Notes: generated by a model not told the origin, from the sequence alone. A DNA stretch of 64,000 nt from CAWBOY01 sp963790585 (GCA_963790585.1 CAWBOY010000006.1:1116001-1180000); one strand, 5' to 3'. Positions 18,801-26,892 are shown, numbered from the stretch's first letter. Program-made: numbers and translations.

Positions 18801-20031
18801 CAGAGTCCGTGAGTCCTTGGTGAGCATTGTGCGCCAAGATGCTTTCGAGCGAATGGACCGCCGCCTCGCACTCCGCGAAAGATGTGTAAAGCGGAGCCGG
18901 CGCGAAACGTAGCATGTCAGGTGGGCGGAAGTCCGGGACCACACCGCGGATTCGGAGAGCACGCGACAGTTTCGCCGCTTCGGGGTAGGTAAAAGTGACA
19001 TGCCCGCCGCGCTGCGCGAAATCGCGCGGAGTCACGATCCCAACGCCGTACTGCCCCAGCCGCTCCAGGGCGTAGTCCATTAGGAACCGGGTCTGCGCAA
19101 CGGACTTCGTTCGGATGCGATCAATGCCCGCGTCGTTGATGACCCGCAGCGCGCCGAGCAGCGGGGCGAGACTGAAGACGTGCGGCGTGCCGATTTGGAA
19201 CCGCCCCGCGTCGGCCGCCGGATGGAACTCGGCGCTCATCTCGAACTGCCGCGCCGGGTCGCTGCCGAACCACCCCGCCAGTCCTGGCAGGCGGTCGCGC
19301 AGCCTTGGGTGAACGTACAGCCACGCTGCCGCCCCCGGCCCGCCGTTGAGGTACTTGTACCCGCAGCCGAACGCTAGGTCGATTCCGTCGTCGCGGAAAC
19401 GGTGCCGGACTACGCCTGCGGAGTGCGAGCAGTCCCAGGCGACCAGTGCGCCATAGTTATGAGCCACTTTGCTGATAAGTTTGATGTCGAGAAGTTGGCC
19501 CGTGGTGTAGACGACGGACGGTAGTACCGCGAAGCCACAATGAGCAAGTGTGTGAAACAGTCGCCCCTCGTCGATGAGGCGATCAGGATCGGGGCCGTCG
19601 ATCAAGAGATCGCGGGTCGAGTCATGACCGTGGCTCCGTAGGAAACTCTCTACCGCGTAGCGATCAGTGGGAAAGTGCGTTCCGTCGATTAAGATTTTGG
19701 GCCGTGCGGGATTGTAGAATGTCGATAAGATTTGATGCAAATTGATCGTCGTGGTCCCGCCGACAATCACATCATCCGCCTCGCATCCCAACAGAGGTGC
19801 GAGCAGAGCGGATGCTTTCCGCGCCATCCCGAACCACGGCTCGACACCTTCTGTCCAGCCGCGAATGCCGAGGGTCCGCCACGCCTCGATCGCGTCGCGC
19901 AGACTGGCGTCGGCGGCGTGGCACATTAGCCCAAGAGAGTTGCCGTCCATGTAAATGCCGGGCGGCTTGGCAAACGATTTGGCGAAATCGGCCAGCTCGT
20001 CGGTCGCATCAAGCTGTGGGGTGGGGGTCAT
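18784..20031 (-). CDS. kynU: Kynureninase (PLP-dependent)
   Basis: 415 residues, the usual family length. Features: IYMDGNSLGLM near the N-terminus, AWDCSHSAGV with the PLP-contacting aspartate, FGCGYKYLNGGPGA with the Schiff-base lysine, FQIGTPHVFSLAPLL and the C-terminal RGVVPDFRPPDMLRFAPAPL. It cleaves kynurenine to anthranilate and alanine (or 3-hydroxykynurenine to 3-hydroxyanthranilate). It forms a two-gene operon with kynB. ATG 20031 matches the expected N-terminus. Confidence 0.96.
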   Translation of the reverse strand: MTPTPQLDATDELADFAKSFAKPPGIYMDGNSLGLMCHAADASLRDAIEAWRTLGIRGWTEGVEPWFGMARKASALLAPLLGCEADDVIVGGTTTINLHQILSTFYNPARPKILIDGTHFPTDRYAVESFLRSHGHDSTRDLLIDGPDPDRLIDEGRLFHTLAHCGFAVLPSVVYTTGQLLDIKLISKVAHNYGALVAWDCSHSAGVVRHRFRDDGIDLAFGCGYKYLNGGPGAAAWLYVHPRLRDRLPGLAGWFGSDPARQFEMSAEFHPAADAGRFQIGTPHVFSLAPLLGALRVINDAGIDRIRTKSVAQTRFLMDYALERLGQYGVGIVTPRDFAQRGGHVTFTYPEAAKLSRALRIRGVVPDFRPPDMLRFAPAPLYTSFAECEAAVHSLESILAHNAHQGLTDSDELVT

Positions 20032-20165
20032 GTGGCAATAATAGCCGTACCTTGGTCGCCGAGCAAGTAGTGTCCGGTTCCCTCCTCAAGTAGGTCTGAA
20101 TAGCGACTCATCTGGATCTCTATCTCTCTACCATTTTACATTTTTTCTCCGCACTCTCCTCCGCT

Positions 20166-20177
20166 GCGTGCCTTCTT
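20166..20177 (+). promoter_or_regulatory. GCGTGCCTTCTT motif
   Basis: Located 49 bases before the start codon at 20226. The same 12-mer (one or two changes at most) occurs upstream of four other genes in the window, always in the sense orientation. It is likely a promoter element or transcript leader; see findings. Confidence 0.55.
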
Positions 20178-20225
20178 TCAGATGTAGGTAGACTTACCAG
20201 TTTTCGCTCTAAAGGAGGTTCTTCC

Positions 20226-20768
20226 ATGTCGATCGTTCTTGGTCTCGGTTTGGTGGCCCTTCTCATGGTAGCGGTGGTGCCCGCGCCGCGAGTCCATCGA
20301 ATGTTGCTCACGGGCCTGAATCGGCTGGTGCAGGCGGCTAGTCTGGCCTTCCTTGGCGCCTGTGGCACTTTCTTCATCAAGCCGGAAGCGGCGCCCGATT
20401 GGCTTCGTCACACGGCACAGCCTCTGCTCGAACACACCGTTGGTACTTGGCCCGATCCCGGTTCTGGCTGGCCCTGGCTCGTCGTCGCCGCTTTGGTCGT
20501 CGGTGTCGCTTTGCCGATGATGCTCCTCGTCGAGCTGGCAATCAATCTGTCGCGCATGACCTCTCTTGTGGAGGGCCTGCGAAAGGAAATCCGCCATGCA
20601 GCGACTTGGCTCGATTGTCGATTGGCTGCCTTCGGTGCCTCTGGCCTCAGTTACCAATCAATGCCCTCCGAAACCGCCGCGGCATCAGCAGCATTGCGTG
20701 GTGCCGGCCAATCTACAACGCCCAAGCCGGTTGATCCTACGCCCCTCGTACTCGATCTGATCAAGTAA
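20226..20768 (+). CDS. Hypothetical membrane protein, first gene of a three-gene cluster
   Basis: 180 residues with a near-perfect AAAGGAGG ribosome binding site. Hydrophobic segments: IVLGLGLVALLMVAVV, LVQAASLAFLGACGTFFI and WPWLVVAALVVGVALPMMLL. A cytoplasmic-type helix RMTSLVEGLRKEIRHAATWL and a flexible tail follow. It precedes a gene with a possible P-loop by 37 bases. Membrane protein plus putative NTPase clusters are known in bacterial NTP-dependent conflict systems, but the link here is only inference. Confidence 0.7.
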   Translation: MSIVLGLGLVALLMVAVVPAPRVHRMLLTGLNRLVQAASLAFLGACGTFFIKPEAAPDWLRHTAQPLLEHTVGTWPDPGSGWPWLVVAALVVGVALPMMLLVELAINLSRMTSLVEGLRKEIRHAATWLDCRLAAFGASGLSYQSMPSETAAASAALRGAGQSTTPKPVDPTPLVLDLIK

Positions 20769-20805
20769 GGCACCCGTATCCACTCACAACGCAAGGAGAA
20801 TTCAG

Positions 20806-21843
20806 ATGTCCTTCTTTTCTTCCGCAACCCGAAGCCGACCGATTGGCACTGGCCAGGCGATCAACGCCGAGCCCGAAACGACCCGCATCATAGTCGAGAC
20901 TCTTGGTCGCGAGCATTCCGGCAAGAGCGGTTGCCGAGCGATGCATTACAAGATCACGCAAATGGGCCCGTTAGCCTCCGGCTTGGAGCTGTCCGCCGCC
21001 GATCCTCGGCAGACTCCTCGCTGGATGAACGAGGCGATCGCCATTTACCGTGGCCTTCAAAAAAATGGCTTCACGTCCACAATCGACCCGACTCAGGTGG
21101 ATTATCACCTGTTCGATGCCGATCGCCTCCGTGCTGTTTACTCGCACCGGGAATCGGTCGGTCAGTTGCTTACCTTCACCCAGGATGGCAACGACAAGAA
21201 GCTCTTGGAGCATTTCAGCAAGCATCACGACAATTTGGCTCGCGCCGATGTGATGCATATCTTCGTGAGCTGCCCTTCGGACGATCGTCCCGAAAGCCTG
21301 GAACGGCTGCAAAACGATTTGACGATTCTGGCACCCAATGTCCGCGCAGCCCTCAACTGTCGGCAGACGGACAGCAAAGTGGCCGCCGCGGTCATCCTCT
21401 CCAAACCGGACGGAGCCTTCGCCAGTGCCGAGGAGGCACGCGAGGCCCTGACCGATGATCGCCTACGTGGCATGCTCAATCGCCTGGTTCGTCTCCTAGA
21501 AGGTTCAGATCATGTCGGACTGGCGTCGCTGTTTGTCACAAGCTCGTTCGGCTACGGCAAGGCCCGCTTACTGGAGCAGGCCAAGGGCAATGGCGGCGCT
21601 GCTCCCCCGAAGGGCTTCAGCTTATTGAGCGAGGGGGAGCCGGAATGGATTCTCAAGGAAGGCGAGATGCCCGAACCCCACAACCTGACCGCCCTGGTCT
21701 GGTGGTCGATCATGGCGGGCCTGTTGCTCAAGAAAGCTACCGCGCGAGGCGAGGAGATGGCCCGCACTGCCGAGATGCTCAACGATGACCTGGAAGACAT
21801 GAAGGCCTGGTACGTCCCTCTAAAATGCCGTCCCATTCGCTGA
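20806..21843 (+). CDS. Putative P-loop NTPase, family uncertain
   Basis: 345 residues, AAGGAG just upstream. Near residue 30 there is ETLGREHSGKSGCRAMHYKI, where GREHSGKSG fits a Walker A (GxxxxGKS). Further on ADVMHIFVSCPSDDRPESLE could include a later strand-loop of a GTPase-like fold. It sits between a membrane protein gene and another unknown gene. It could be a GTPase of the double-GTPase type described in conflict systems, but I cannot confirm that without a profile search. Confidence 0.6.
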   Translation: MSFFSSATRSRPIGTGQAINAEPETTRIIVETLGREHSGKSGCRAMHYKITQMGPLASGLELSAADPRQTPRWMNEAIAIYRGLQKNGFTSTIDPTQVDYHLFDADRLRAVYSHRESVGQLLTFTQDGNDKKLLEHFSKHHDNLARADVMHIFVSCPSDDRPESLERLQNDLTILAPNVRAALNCRQTDSKVAAAVILSKPDGAFASAEEAREALTDDRLRGMLNRLVRLLEGSDHVGLASLFVTSSFGYGKARLLEQAKGNGGAAPPKGFSLLSEGEPEWILKEGEMPEPHNLTALVWWSIMAGLLLKKATARGEEMARTAEMLNDDLEDMKAWYVPLKCRPIR

Positions 21844-21855
21844 ACCGAATCCGCT

Positions 21856-21884
21856 CGCGGGCCGGATCGCCCAGCCGGCCCGCG
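21856..21884. terminator. Strong GC hairpin between two genes
   Basis: CGCGGGCCGG (21856-21865) pairs with CCGGCCCGCG (21875-21884) around a 9-base loop, directly after the stop of the gene at 20806. No long T-run follows, so it may be an attenuating or mRNA-stabilising hairpin rather than a full terminator. Confidence 0.5.
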
Positions 21885-21913
21885 ATGCTTTCCGTCAAAC
21901 CTGGAGATCTAAC

Positions 21914-22672
21914 ATGAGCCAACCGATTTTGATCTTTGAGACCGATACTAAAACTGGGACGCCACGCTTGCAGCCGGTCAATGGCTTCGTAAAGAACTTG
22001 AACGAGCGCGACCTGAATCAAATGGAAGATATTCTGCGACCCCTCTACGAAAAAGTCGTGCGTGACGGCGATCTTTCGATCGATTACAAGGGGGCCACCT
22101 ATCTGGTGACAAAACGAACGGGCGACAACAGTCGGCAACCGACATTGGAGCTGAGGACAGAGCAAGCGTTGACGTCGCCGACTCTAGTCCGCACCAACTG
22201 GAAGTTGAAGCCATTAACTCTGCCGGCGGCGCAGCCACAAGCGTCATTACCGCAATCGACTTGGGGCACGCTATTCCTCGCCGAGATCGACGGCATGATA
22301 GCGTCCGACGACTTTGGCCGCCTGGTGCCGACCGAAAAAGCGATGCTGATTCTGGTGCGCGACGAGCTTCGCGGCATGATGGAACAGCAACCGCCACGCG
22401 ATGCGGCTCTGTTTTTCCTCGTGTCCATTCTCATGACCGCCGAGAACCTCAGCCGCACGCAACGCCCCACCGAACCGCAGCCATACACCTTTGCCCTGAG
22501 CGGCTTGGAGCGGTTGTTTCGTCAAGCCAAGGAGCCGCCGCATACGCCGTGGGGTGATCTACCCGCCCCACCTTTGTCCAATCCCCCGCCTTCCTGGCTC
22601 GGGCGCTTGTGGAGCCGCTTTGCGCGAACGGGCTGGACATCGCCCGAAAGCCAATCACTCAAGAACGAATGA
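21914..22672 (+). CDS. Hypothetical protein
   Basis: 252 residues, GGAG upstream of the ATG. A helical centre (NLNERDLNQMEDILRPLYEK; LILVRDELRGMMEQQPPRDA) is followed by a proline-rich linker and a short aromatic C-terminal segment (WLGRLWSRFARTGW). It is third in the cluster beginning at 20226 and is separated from the second gene by a hairpin. No known family recognised. Confidence 0.6.
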   Translation: MSQPILIFETDTKTGTPRLQPVNGFVKNLNERDLNQMEDILRPLYEKVVRDGDLSIDYKGATYLVTKRTGDNSRQPTLELRTEQALTSPTLVRTNWKLKPLTLPAAQPQASLPQSTWGTLFLAEIDGMIASDDFGRLVPTEKAMLILVRDELRGMMEQQPPRDAALFFLVSILMTAENLSRTQRPTEPQPYTFALSGLERLFRQAKEPPHTPWGDLPAPPLSNPPPSWLGRLWSRFARTGWTSPESQSLKNE

Positions 22673-22680
22673 ATTCATGA

Positions 22681-22723
22681 GAGCCGCCGTGTCCAGGTTT
22701 TCGCACCGGGACACTCGCGGCTC
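22681..22723 (+). terminator. Hairpin after the three-gene cluster
   Basis: GAGCCGCCGTGTCC (22681-22694) pairs, with a small bulge, with GGGACACTCGCGGCTC (22708-22723). It lies nine bases after the stop at 22672 and probably ends the cluster transcript, though there is no T-run. Confidence 0.55.
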
Positions 22724-22760
22724 ACGTTCCATAATGCTTTAGCTTTGTATAACGCCTACC

Positions 22761-23021
22761 AATGTTCCGCGCGGAACATTGCGTGCCGACCGTCGCGCCA
22801 AAAACGCACAGTGCCTCGGCGCGACGGTCGGCTAACGCAACTACTTGACGCCGTCGGTCTTGCGCTGCAGCCCGGACCGTCGCGCCAACAATTGCGTGTG
22901 GTACCCCCCCTTGGCGCCGGGCACCTTATTTTCGTACTCGAAAGCACGCTTTGAAGCACCAGAGCATCCCACACAGAGCATTATTTTAGAGCCGGTCCCT
23001 CTCATTCTTTCCGAACGCTCT
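22761..23021. repeat. Dispersed palindromic repeat, copy 2
   Basis: Begins with the same palindrome AATGTTCCGCGCGGAACATT as copy 1 at 1055 and follows it closely through the GACCGTCGCGCCA boxes and the CCCCCC/TTGGCGCCG segment. About 70 extra bases (roughly 22921-22990) are inserted before the shared end CTCATTCTTTCCGAAC. It fills most of the gap 22673-23231, which has no gene. Confidence 0.8.
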
Positions 23022-23113
23022 TAACAAGCGTATCACCTCCCTGCAATCGAATGCGTATTGTCCTCCCTCTCATACCAAAAAATTCATATCTTCGCCCCAT
23101 TTCTGTCTCTTCA

Positions 23114-23125
23114 GCGTGCCTTCTT
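23114..23125 (+). promoter_or_regulatory. GCGTGCCTTCTT motif
   Basis: Exact copy of the 12-mer seen at 20166 and 47103, 107 bases before the ATG at 23232. Likely the same promoter or leader element. Confidence 0.5.
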
Positions 23126-23231
23126 ATCTACAGACGAACACAAGATCGCAACCCGGGTGCCAAGGCAAGCCGCGACGCGGCAGGCAAGATCTTGTTCGCT
23201 CTCTGTACTTCCAATTTCGAGGAGCTTTTTC

Positions 23232-23444
23232 ATGAAACGACAACACGTACGCGGTGCGCTGGTGGCCATCTTTCTCCTGCTCGGCGGCCTAGTCGGCACC
23301 GAAGCTTTGCGGGCTCGTGAAACCACCTCGGCCACGGAACCACGCCACGGCATGTGTCTCAAGGCCTGCTGGTGCGGTTGGGATTGTCACCGGTCCTGGG
23401 GGCACTACGGCTACCACAAGTGCGCCAACGGCCACTCTTACTAA
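23232..23444 (+). CDS. Small secreted Cys/His-rich protein
   Basis: 70 residues from ATG 23232, with GAGGAG upstream; longer upstream frames have no better start. The N-terminus is a signal peptide (MKRQHVRGALVAIFLLLGGL). The mature part is short with four cysteines, histidines and tryptophans (MCLKACWCGWDCHRSWGHYG). Such peptides may bind metal or be disulphide-linked. Function unknown. Confidence 0.6.
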   Translation: MKRQHVRGALVAIFLLLGGLVGTEALRARETTSATEPRHGMCLKACWCGWDCHRSWGHYGYHKCANGHSY

Positions 23445-23454
23445 TCGTCCCAGC

Positions 23455-23477
23455 CCCGGAAGGACGACCCTTCCGGG
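23455..23477. terminator. Hairpin between two small genes
   Basis: CCCGGAAGG and CCTTCCGGG form a perfect 9-bp stem around ACGAC, 10 bases after the stop at 23444. No T-run; possible terminator or mRNA-stability element. Confidence 0.5.
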
Positions 23478-23510
23478 CGCAATCCATTCCTCAAACCAAG
23501 GAGACGAACC

Positions 23511-23705
23511 ATGAGTACGAAAACCATGTTGAAGCCGACGCGCGTGCTGGAGCCAATCGCAGAAGTGGAAAATCCAAACGACATGTTCCCGCCCTCGGCC
23601 GAACTTGGCCAGCAGCTTCAGCATCTGAACGATGCCCAAATCGAGATCGACCGCAAGAAAGCGGAAGAGCTGGCCCGACTCCGGGCCATCCAGGATCGCG
23701 ATTAA
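23511..23705 (+). CDS. Small hypothetical protein
   Basis: 64 residues with AAGGAG nine bases before the ATG. The second half is a charged helix (LQHLNDAQIEIDRKKAEELA). No signal peptide. It follows the small secreted protein gene by 66 bases and is probably cotranscribed. Function unknown. Confidence 0.55.
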   Translation: MSTKTMLKPTRVLEPIAEVENPNDMFPPSAELGQQLQHLNDAQIEIDRKKAEELARLRAIQDRD

Positions 23706-23713
23706 CCAAAATC

Positions 23714-23741
23714 CTGAGCGCGCCGGCTATCCGGCGCTCAG
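23714..23741. terminator. Hairpin after small gene
   Basis: CTGAGCGCGCCGG pairs with CCGGCGCTCAG around CTAT, with a two-base bulge, immediately after the stop at 23705. It likely separates this gene from STAND gene A. Confidence 0.5.
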
Positions 23742-23752
23742 CGTATCATCTC

Positions 23753-23877
23753 GGAATTCGTTGCAGCCAAAACACAGACACCCCCTGAACGAATTTCTTG
23801 CGATAAAATGCGGCAAAAAAATCGGATTCGTTGCGCGCTTCAACGTGAAAAATCGAATCGTTCCTGCAACGAATTCC
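23753..23877. promoter_or_regulatory. Repeated ATTCGTTGC boxes upstream of STAND gene A
   Basis: GGAATTCGTTGCAG at 23753-23766 has its exact reverse complement CTGCAACGAATTCC at 23864-23877. Between them lie a further direct ATTCGTTGC (about 23827) and a degenerate AACGAATTTCTTGC. Together they lie 26-150 bases upstream of a good -35 box. This looks like a multi-site operator or an element edge; which one is inference. Confidence 0.5.
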
Positions 23878-23902
23878 GGGTCCCGTCCGTTATCGCCAAA
23901 GT

Positions 23903-23931
23903 TTGAACCATGCCGCCTTTTGGCATATAAT
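23903..23931 (+). promoter_or_regulatory. Sigma-70-like promoter of STAND gene A
   Basis: TTGAAC (23903-23908), exactly 17 bases, then TATAAT (23926-23931), 47 bases before the chosen ATG at 23978. This is the best housekeeping-type promoter match I see in the window. It also argues that translation starts at 23978 and not at the upstream ATG at 23903. Confidence 0.7.
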
Positions 23932-23977
23932 GTGCTCAAGTTTCCCAAAACCAGCGACAGCAAGAGCCCACGGCCCC

Positions 23978-26494
23978 ATGAGCAGCATCCAAAACAGATC
24001 CGGTTCCCAGCAACTCTTCCTCCCCTCGCAGCAGCTTTCGCAGCTGAATATCACCGATCCCAAGAAACTGGCCGAGTTCCTTGACCTGGGCCGGGACAAG
24101 GCCAAGCCCGAGGCGCCGGACCGCACGGTGCGACCCGAAAGCGGCCTATGGCACGTCCGTACGCGAAAAATAATTAGCCGGCTCGCGAGCTGCGCCCGAG
24201 CCCCCCGGCGCGTCGCCCTGATGTGCGATGCCGGCCTGGGCAAGACGACGAACATGGAATGGATCCAACACGCCATAGTCAGCGAATCGCGCGGGCGGCA
24301 GATACCGTTCCTATTTCGCCTTCATCAGGAGATGGACCTTGAAACAATGCAGAACGCCGTGACCAAGCCGCGCACGCTCATGGCATGGATGGCCGGGCAA
24401 ATCGAACCAACCGACCTTGACATTTCATTGGACGAAAACAAATATCTCCACCTTATTAGCAGACTGCGGCGCGACGGCAGGATTACGCTCCTGATCGACG
24501 GGCTTGACCACGTCATGTCCAATGAATCGTTCATGCAGAAACTTGCTCTATTCATCGAATCGCCCTACTGGGAATCGTGCCCCATCTGGGTTTCAGGTAG
24601 GCCAGAGGCCTTTCGCCAAAGGGAGCTCGACCTGACCAAGGATCGGCGTTGGAAAATTCTCCGTGTGGAGCCGTTCGCAGCAGCGCAGAGCCGCGACTTC
24701 CTCCAATGGTACACGGGCCACGCCTGGTATGACGCCTTCCCGCCCGAAAGCCGTAACCTGTTGGCCGTGCCGCGCCTTCTTCGCTTGATCGCCTCGATCT
24801 TGCAACGGCAACGGCCTATCCGTAAGGCGGATCGACGATCGCAACAAGAGGAAATCCGGGCGTTGGATCTGGACACACCGGCCGGGGTCTATTATCGCGC
24901 CTATTTCGAGATTGGTGACCCAAAAGCGACTCAGGTGGATAGTCACGGGCTGCTCGCCCAGGGCCTGCGCGATCCCAAACTCGCCTTGGTAGGTCTGGAT
25001 AAGGGGTTTGATCCAGACGATGGTAACATGCCTGACCGGGTGGAAAGGATCGGCCTGGAGCTAGGCGCCACTGCCTTTTCCATGATGGCCCGAGGCACGG
25101 ATTGCGATAACCCGGAGCCAAATTGGTCCGGGGCCACGGAAACCTGGCTGCTTCGTAATGTCGGCAAGAAACTCGAAACTCTTCGACATAGTGATGCCTC
25201 AGACTACAAACGAGACCTCCATGCCCTCCCCACAGCCGCGGATTACCAGCGGGATCTCGGCGGCCTGCGCCAGATGAACAACCTGTCGCTCGATTTCCTC
25301 CTCTTCAACAATGACGAGCGCTCAAAGCATCTGGTGTTCCACGACCGCACCGTTCAAGCCTTCTTCGCCGCCTACTGGGCCATGAAGTACGGGACGGAAG
25401 AAGACCTGAAACTGATAACACACTGGATCTGCGTCGTGGATGCGAACAGTAATCACTCTCCATCCTTCGATGAATTTTGGCAATTCGCCGCCCAGATGCC
25501 GAACCGCGCATTGCGAAGGCTCGCTCAGGATGCCATCGAAGACGACTACCAACGATGGTTGAATCTGTTCAGCCCATGCTATCTGCCGCCGCCGGAAATT
25601 CGCCAGCGCAATCAAGGTCCGGAAAACGGGGCATACGAATGGGCTCAATGGCATCATTCAATGGCTTACCACTCGATCAAATCGATGAAAAACCGGGATC
25701 TGGCCACTGTCAACCGTTGGCGAGCATTATGGCTCGAATTAGAAGACGGGCGCGGCACCACGACCCATAGGCGAATTTTCGGACAAATTATCGAAGGCTT
25801 TCGCCGCTGTCCGAAAGATCCGACACTCATAGGTCCGCAGAAATTTATAATGGGATCGCCAGAGACGGAAGAACACCGCCACGACGACGAAGACCTCCAC
25901 GCAGAGGAAGTGGAACCCTTCCTTACGCACAAGGCCCCAGTCACGAATGAGCAGTTTGAACTATACGATCCGGACCATAAGCAACTCAGAGACGAATACT
26001 CGCGCAATGCCAATCAACCAGCGATTTACGTGAGCTTTTGGGAGGCAGCCTGTTTCGCATTATGGACGGGGAATCGGCTGCCGACGGAGGTCGAATGGGA
26101 GTATGCCTGCCGGGCCGGAACGACAACGGCGTACTGCTTTGGTGACGATCCGAAGGAACTGGGGAAATACGCCTGGTTTTCGGACAACTCTGGGGGCAAA
26201 ACGCACGCGGTTGGCAAGAAGGAACCGAATGCCTGGGACTTGTTTGACATGCAAGGCAATGTATGGGAGTGGTGTGACAGCGTGTATGAAGCCGGGGCCT
26301 TGGCTCGCGTGCTCCGCGGCGGGAGCTGGGGCAGCAACGGCGGGAGCTGCCGGTCGGCGTACCGCCGCGGGGACGAGCCCGATGCCCGGTCCCGCTACTA
26401 CGGCTTCCGGCTGGCCGCAGTTCCCTGCAACGTTGGAGCCAAGTCAAGCAGGAGCGGAGGCGACGGAGCCGCGGGCGTAGTGGAGTCGGAGTGA
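23978..26494 (+). CDS. STAND gene A: NACHT-like NTPase with C-terminal DGR-diversified FGE-sulfatase domain
   Basis: 838 residues. Start MSSIQNRSGS aligns with the starts of paralogues B and D. Order: short N-terminal region with the shared QLSQLNITDPKKL motif; NACHT/STAND ATPase with Walker A CDAGLGKTTN, Walker B ITLLIDGLDHVM and WVSGRPEAFR; a long helical region (FWQFAAQMPNRALRR); and an FGE-sulfatase (C-type-lectin-like) domain from about residue 600 (FIMGSPETEEH, PVTNEQFELYDPDH, LPTEVEWEYACRAGTTTAY, WEWCDS, RVLRGGSW, GFRLA). The end is a DGR variable region (26297-26543). No effector domain is obvious. By family logic it would oligomerise upon ligand binding by the lectin-like domain. Promoter at 23903. 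Confidence 0.88.
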   Translation: MSSIQNRSGSQQLFLPSQQLSQLNITDPKKLAEFLDLGRDKAKPEAPDRTVRPESGLWHVRTRKIISRLASCARAPRRVALMCDAGLGKTTNMEWIQHAIVSESRGRQIPFLFRLHQEMDLETMQNAVTKPRTLMAWMAGQIEPTDLDISLDENKYLHLISRLRRDGRITLLIDGLDHVMSNESFMQKLALFIESPYWESCPIWVSGRPEAFRQRELDLTKDRRWKILRVEPFAAAQSRDFLQWYTGHAWYDAFPPESRNLLAVPRLLRLIASILQRQRPIRKADRRSQQEEIRALDLDTPAGVYYRAYFEIGDPKATQVDSHGLLAQGLRDPKLALVGLDKGFDPDDGNMPDRVERIGLELGATAFSMMARGTDCDNPEPNWSGATETWLLRNVGKKLETLRHSDASDYKRDLHALPTAADYQRDLGGLRQMNNLSLDFLLFNNDERSKHLVFHDRTVQAFFAAYWAMKYGTEEDLKLITHWICVVDANSNHSPSFDEFWQFAAQMPNRALRRLAQDAIEDDYQRWLNLFSPCYLPPPEIRQRNQGPENGAYEWAQWHHSMAYHSIKSMKNRDLATVNRWRALWLELEDGRGTTTHRRIFGQIIEGFRRCPKDPTLIGPQKFIMGSPETEEHRHDDEDLHAEEVEPFLTHKAPVTNEQFELYDPDHKQLRDEYSRNANQPAIYVSFWEAACFALWTGNRLPTEVEWEYACRAGTTTAYCFGDDPKELGKYAWFSDNSGGKTHAVGKKEPNAWDLFDMQGNVWEWCDSVYEAGALARVLRGGSWGSNGGSCRSAYRRGDEPDARSRYYGFRLAAVPCNVGAKSSRSGGDGAAGVVESE

Positions 26495-26543
26495 GCGGAG
26501 CGAACGGAGACGGAACGAAGCTGCGGCGGAGTCGCCGGAGTGG
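26297..26543 (+). repeat. DGR variable region A plus 3' tail
   Basis: Starts GCCTTGGCTCGCGTGCTCCG, identical in copies C, E and F. The variable core follows GGGAGCTGG and ends before GGCTTCCGGCTGGCC. Core codons in A include GGC AGC AAC, AGC, CGC, GAC, GCC and TCC, at places where C, E and F have other NNC codons. The GC-rich tail after TGCAACGTTGGAGCC continues past the stop codon to about 26543 and is shared with C and E and partly with B. Confidence 0.85.
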
Positions 26544-26570
26544 AGCACGCCAAAATCATTGAACTTGGAG

Positions 26571-26716
26571 ACTGTCCCATCAGGTCGTGGCGGCACGTTT
26601 CCGACGTGGCGAAAGCGACAAGTGCCAAAGGCGGTCGCGTCCAGAACAGGCCAAGTCCCGACAAAGACGACGCACCGGCACGTTGGAAACGTGCCGCCAC
26701 GACCTGATGGGACAGT
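26571..26716. mobile_element. MITE-like element with 32-bp perfect terminal inverted repeats
   Basis: ACTGTCCCATCAGGTCGTGG and the following 12 bases (26571-26602) are exactly reverse-complemented at 26685-26716. Total length is 146 bp with no coding capacity. The right part also contains the palindrome GGCACGTTGGAAACGTGCC found at 2879-2907. I see no clear target duplication. It lies just after the tail of variable region A. Confidence 0.75.
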
Positions 26717-26759
26717 TTCTTAGAGCGGTTAAGTGAAGGATTCCACACAGAGACCGTGG

Positions 26760-26892
26760 CCGGGGTCGGTACTCCGACCCCGGTGAAGCCCAGGCGACTG
26801 CTGAAAACCGCGATCATGACCGGGGTCGGTACTCCGACCCCGGTGAAGCCCGTGCGACTTCTGAAAACCGGGGTCGGAGTACCCACCCCGGC
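26760..26892. repeat. 60-bp tandem repeats with internal hairpins
   Basis: Two units, 26760-26819 and 26820-26879. Each begins with the 24-base hairpin CCGGGGTCGG-TACT-CCGACCCCGG followed by TGAAGCCC..CGACT.CTGAAAACCG. A partial, rearranged third unit (GGGGTCGGAGTACC.ACCCCGG) ends near 26892. Together with the MITE it fills the gap 26495-26965 between STAND genes A and B. Confidence 0.8.

Noticed and set aside
26760..26892. Possible CRISPR array
   Set aside because: Only two and a half units, spacers nearly identical to each other, and no cas genes; it is a tandem hairpin repeat.
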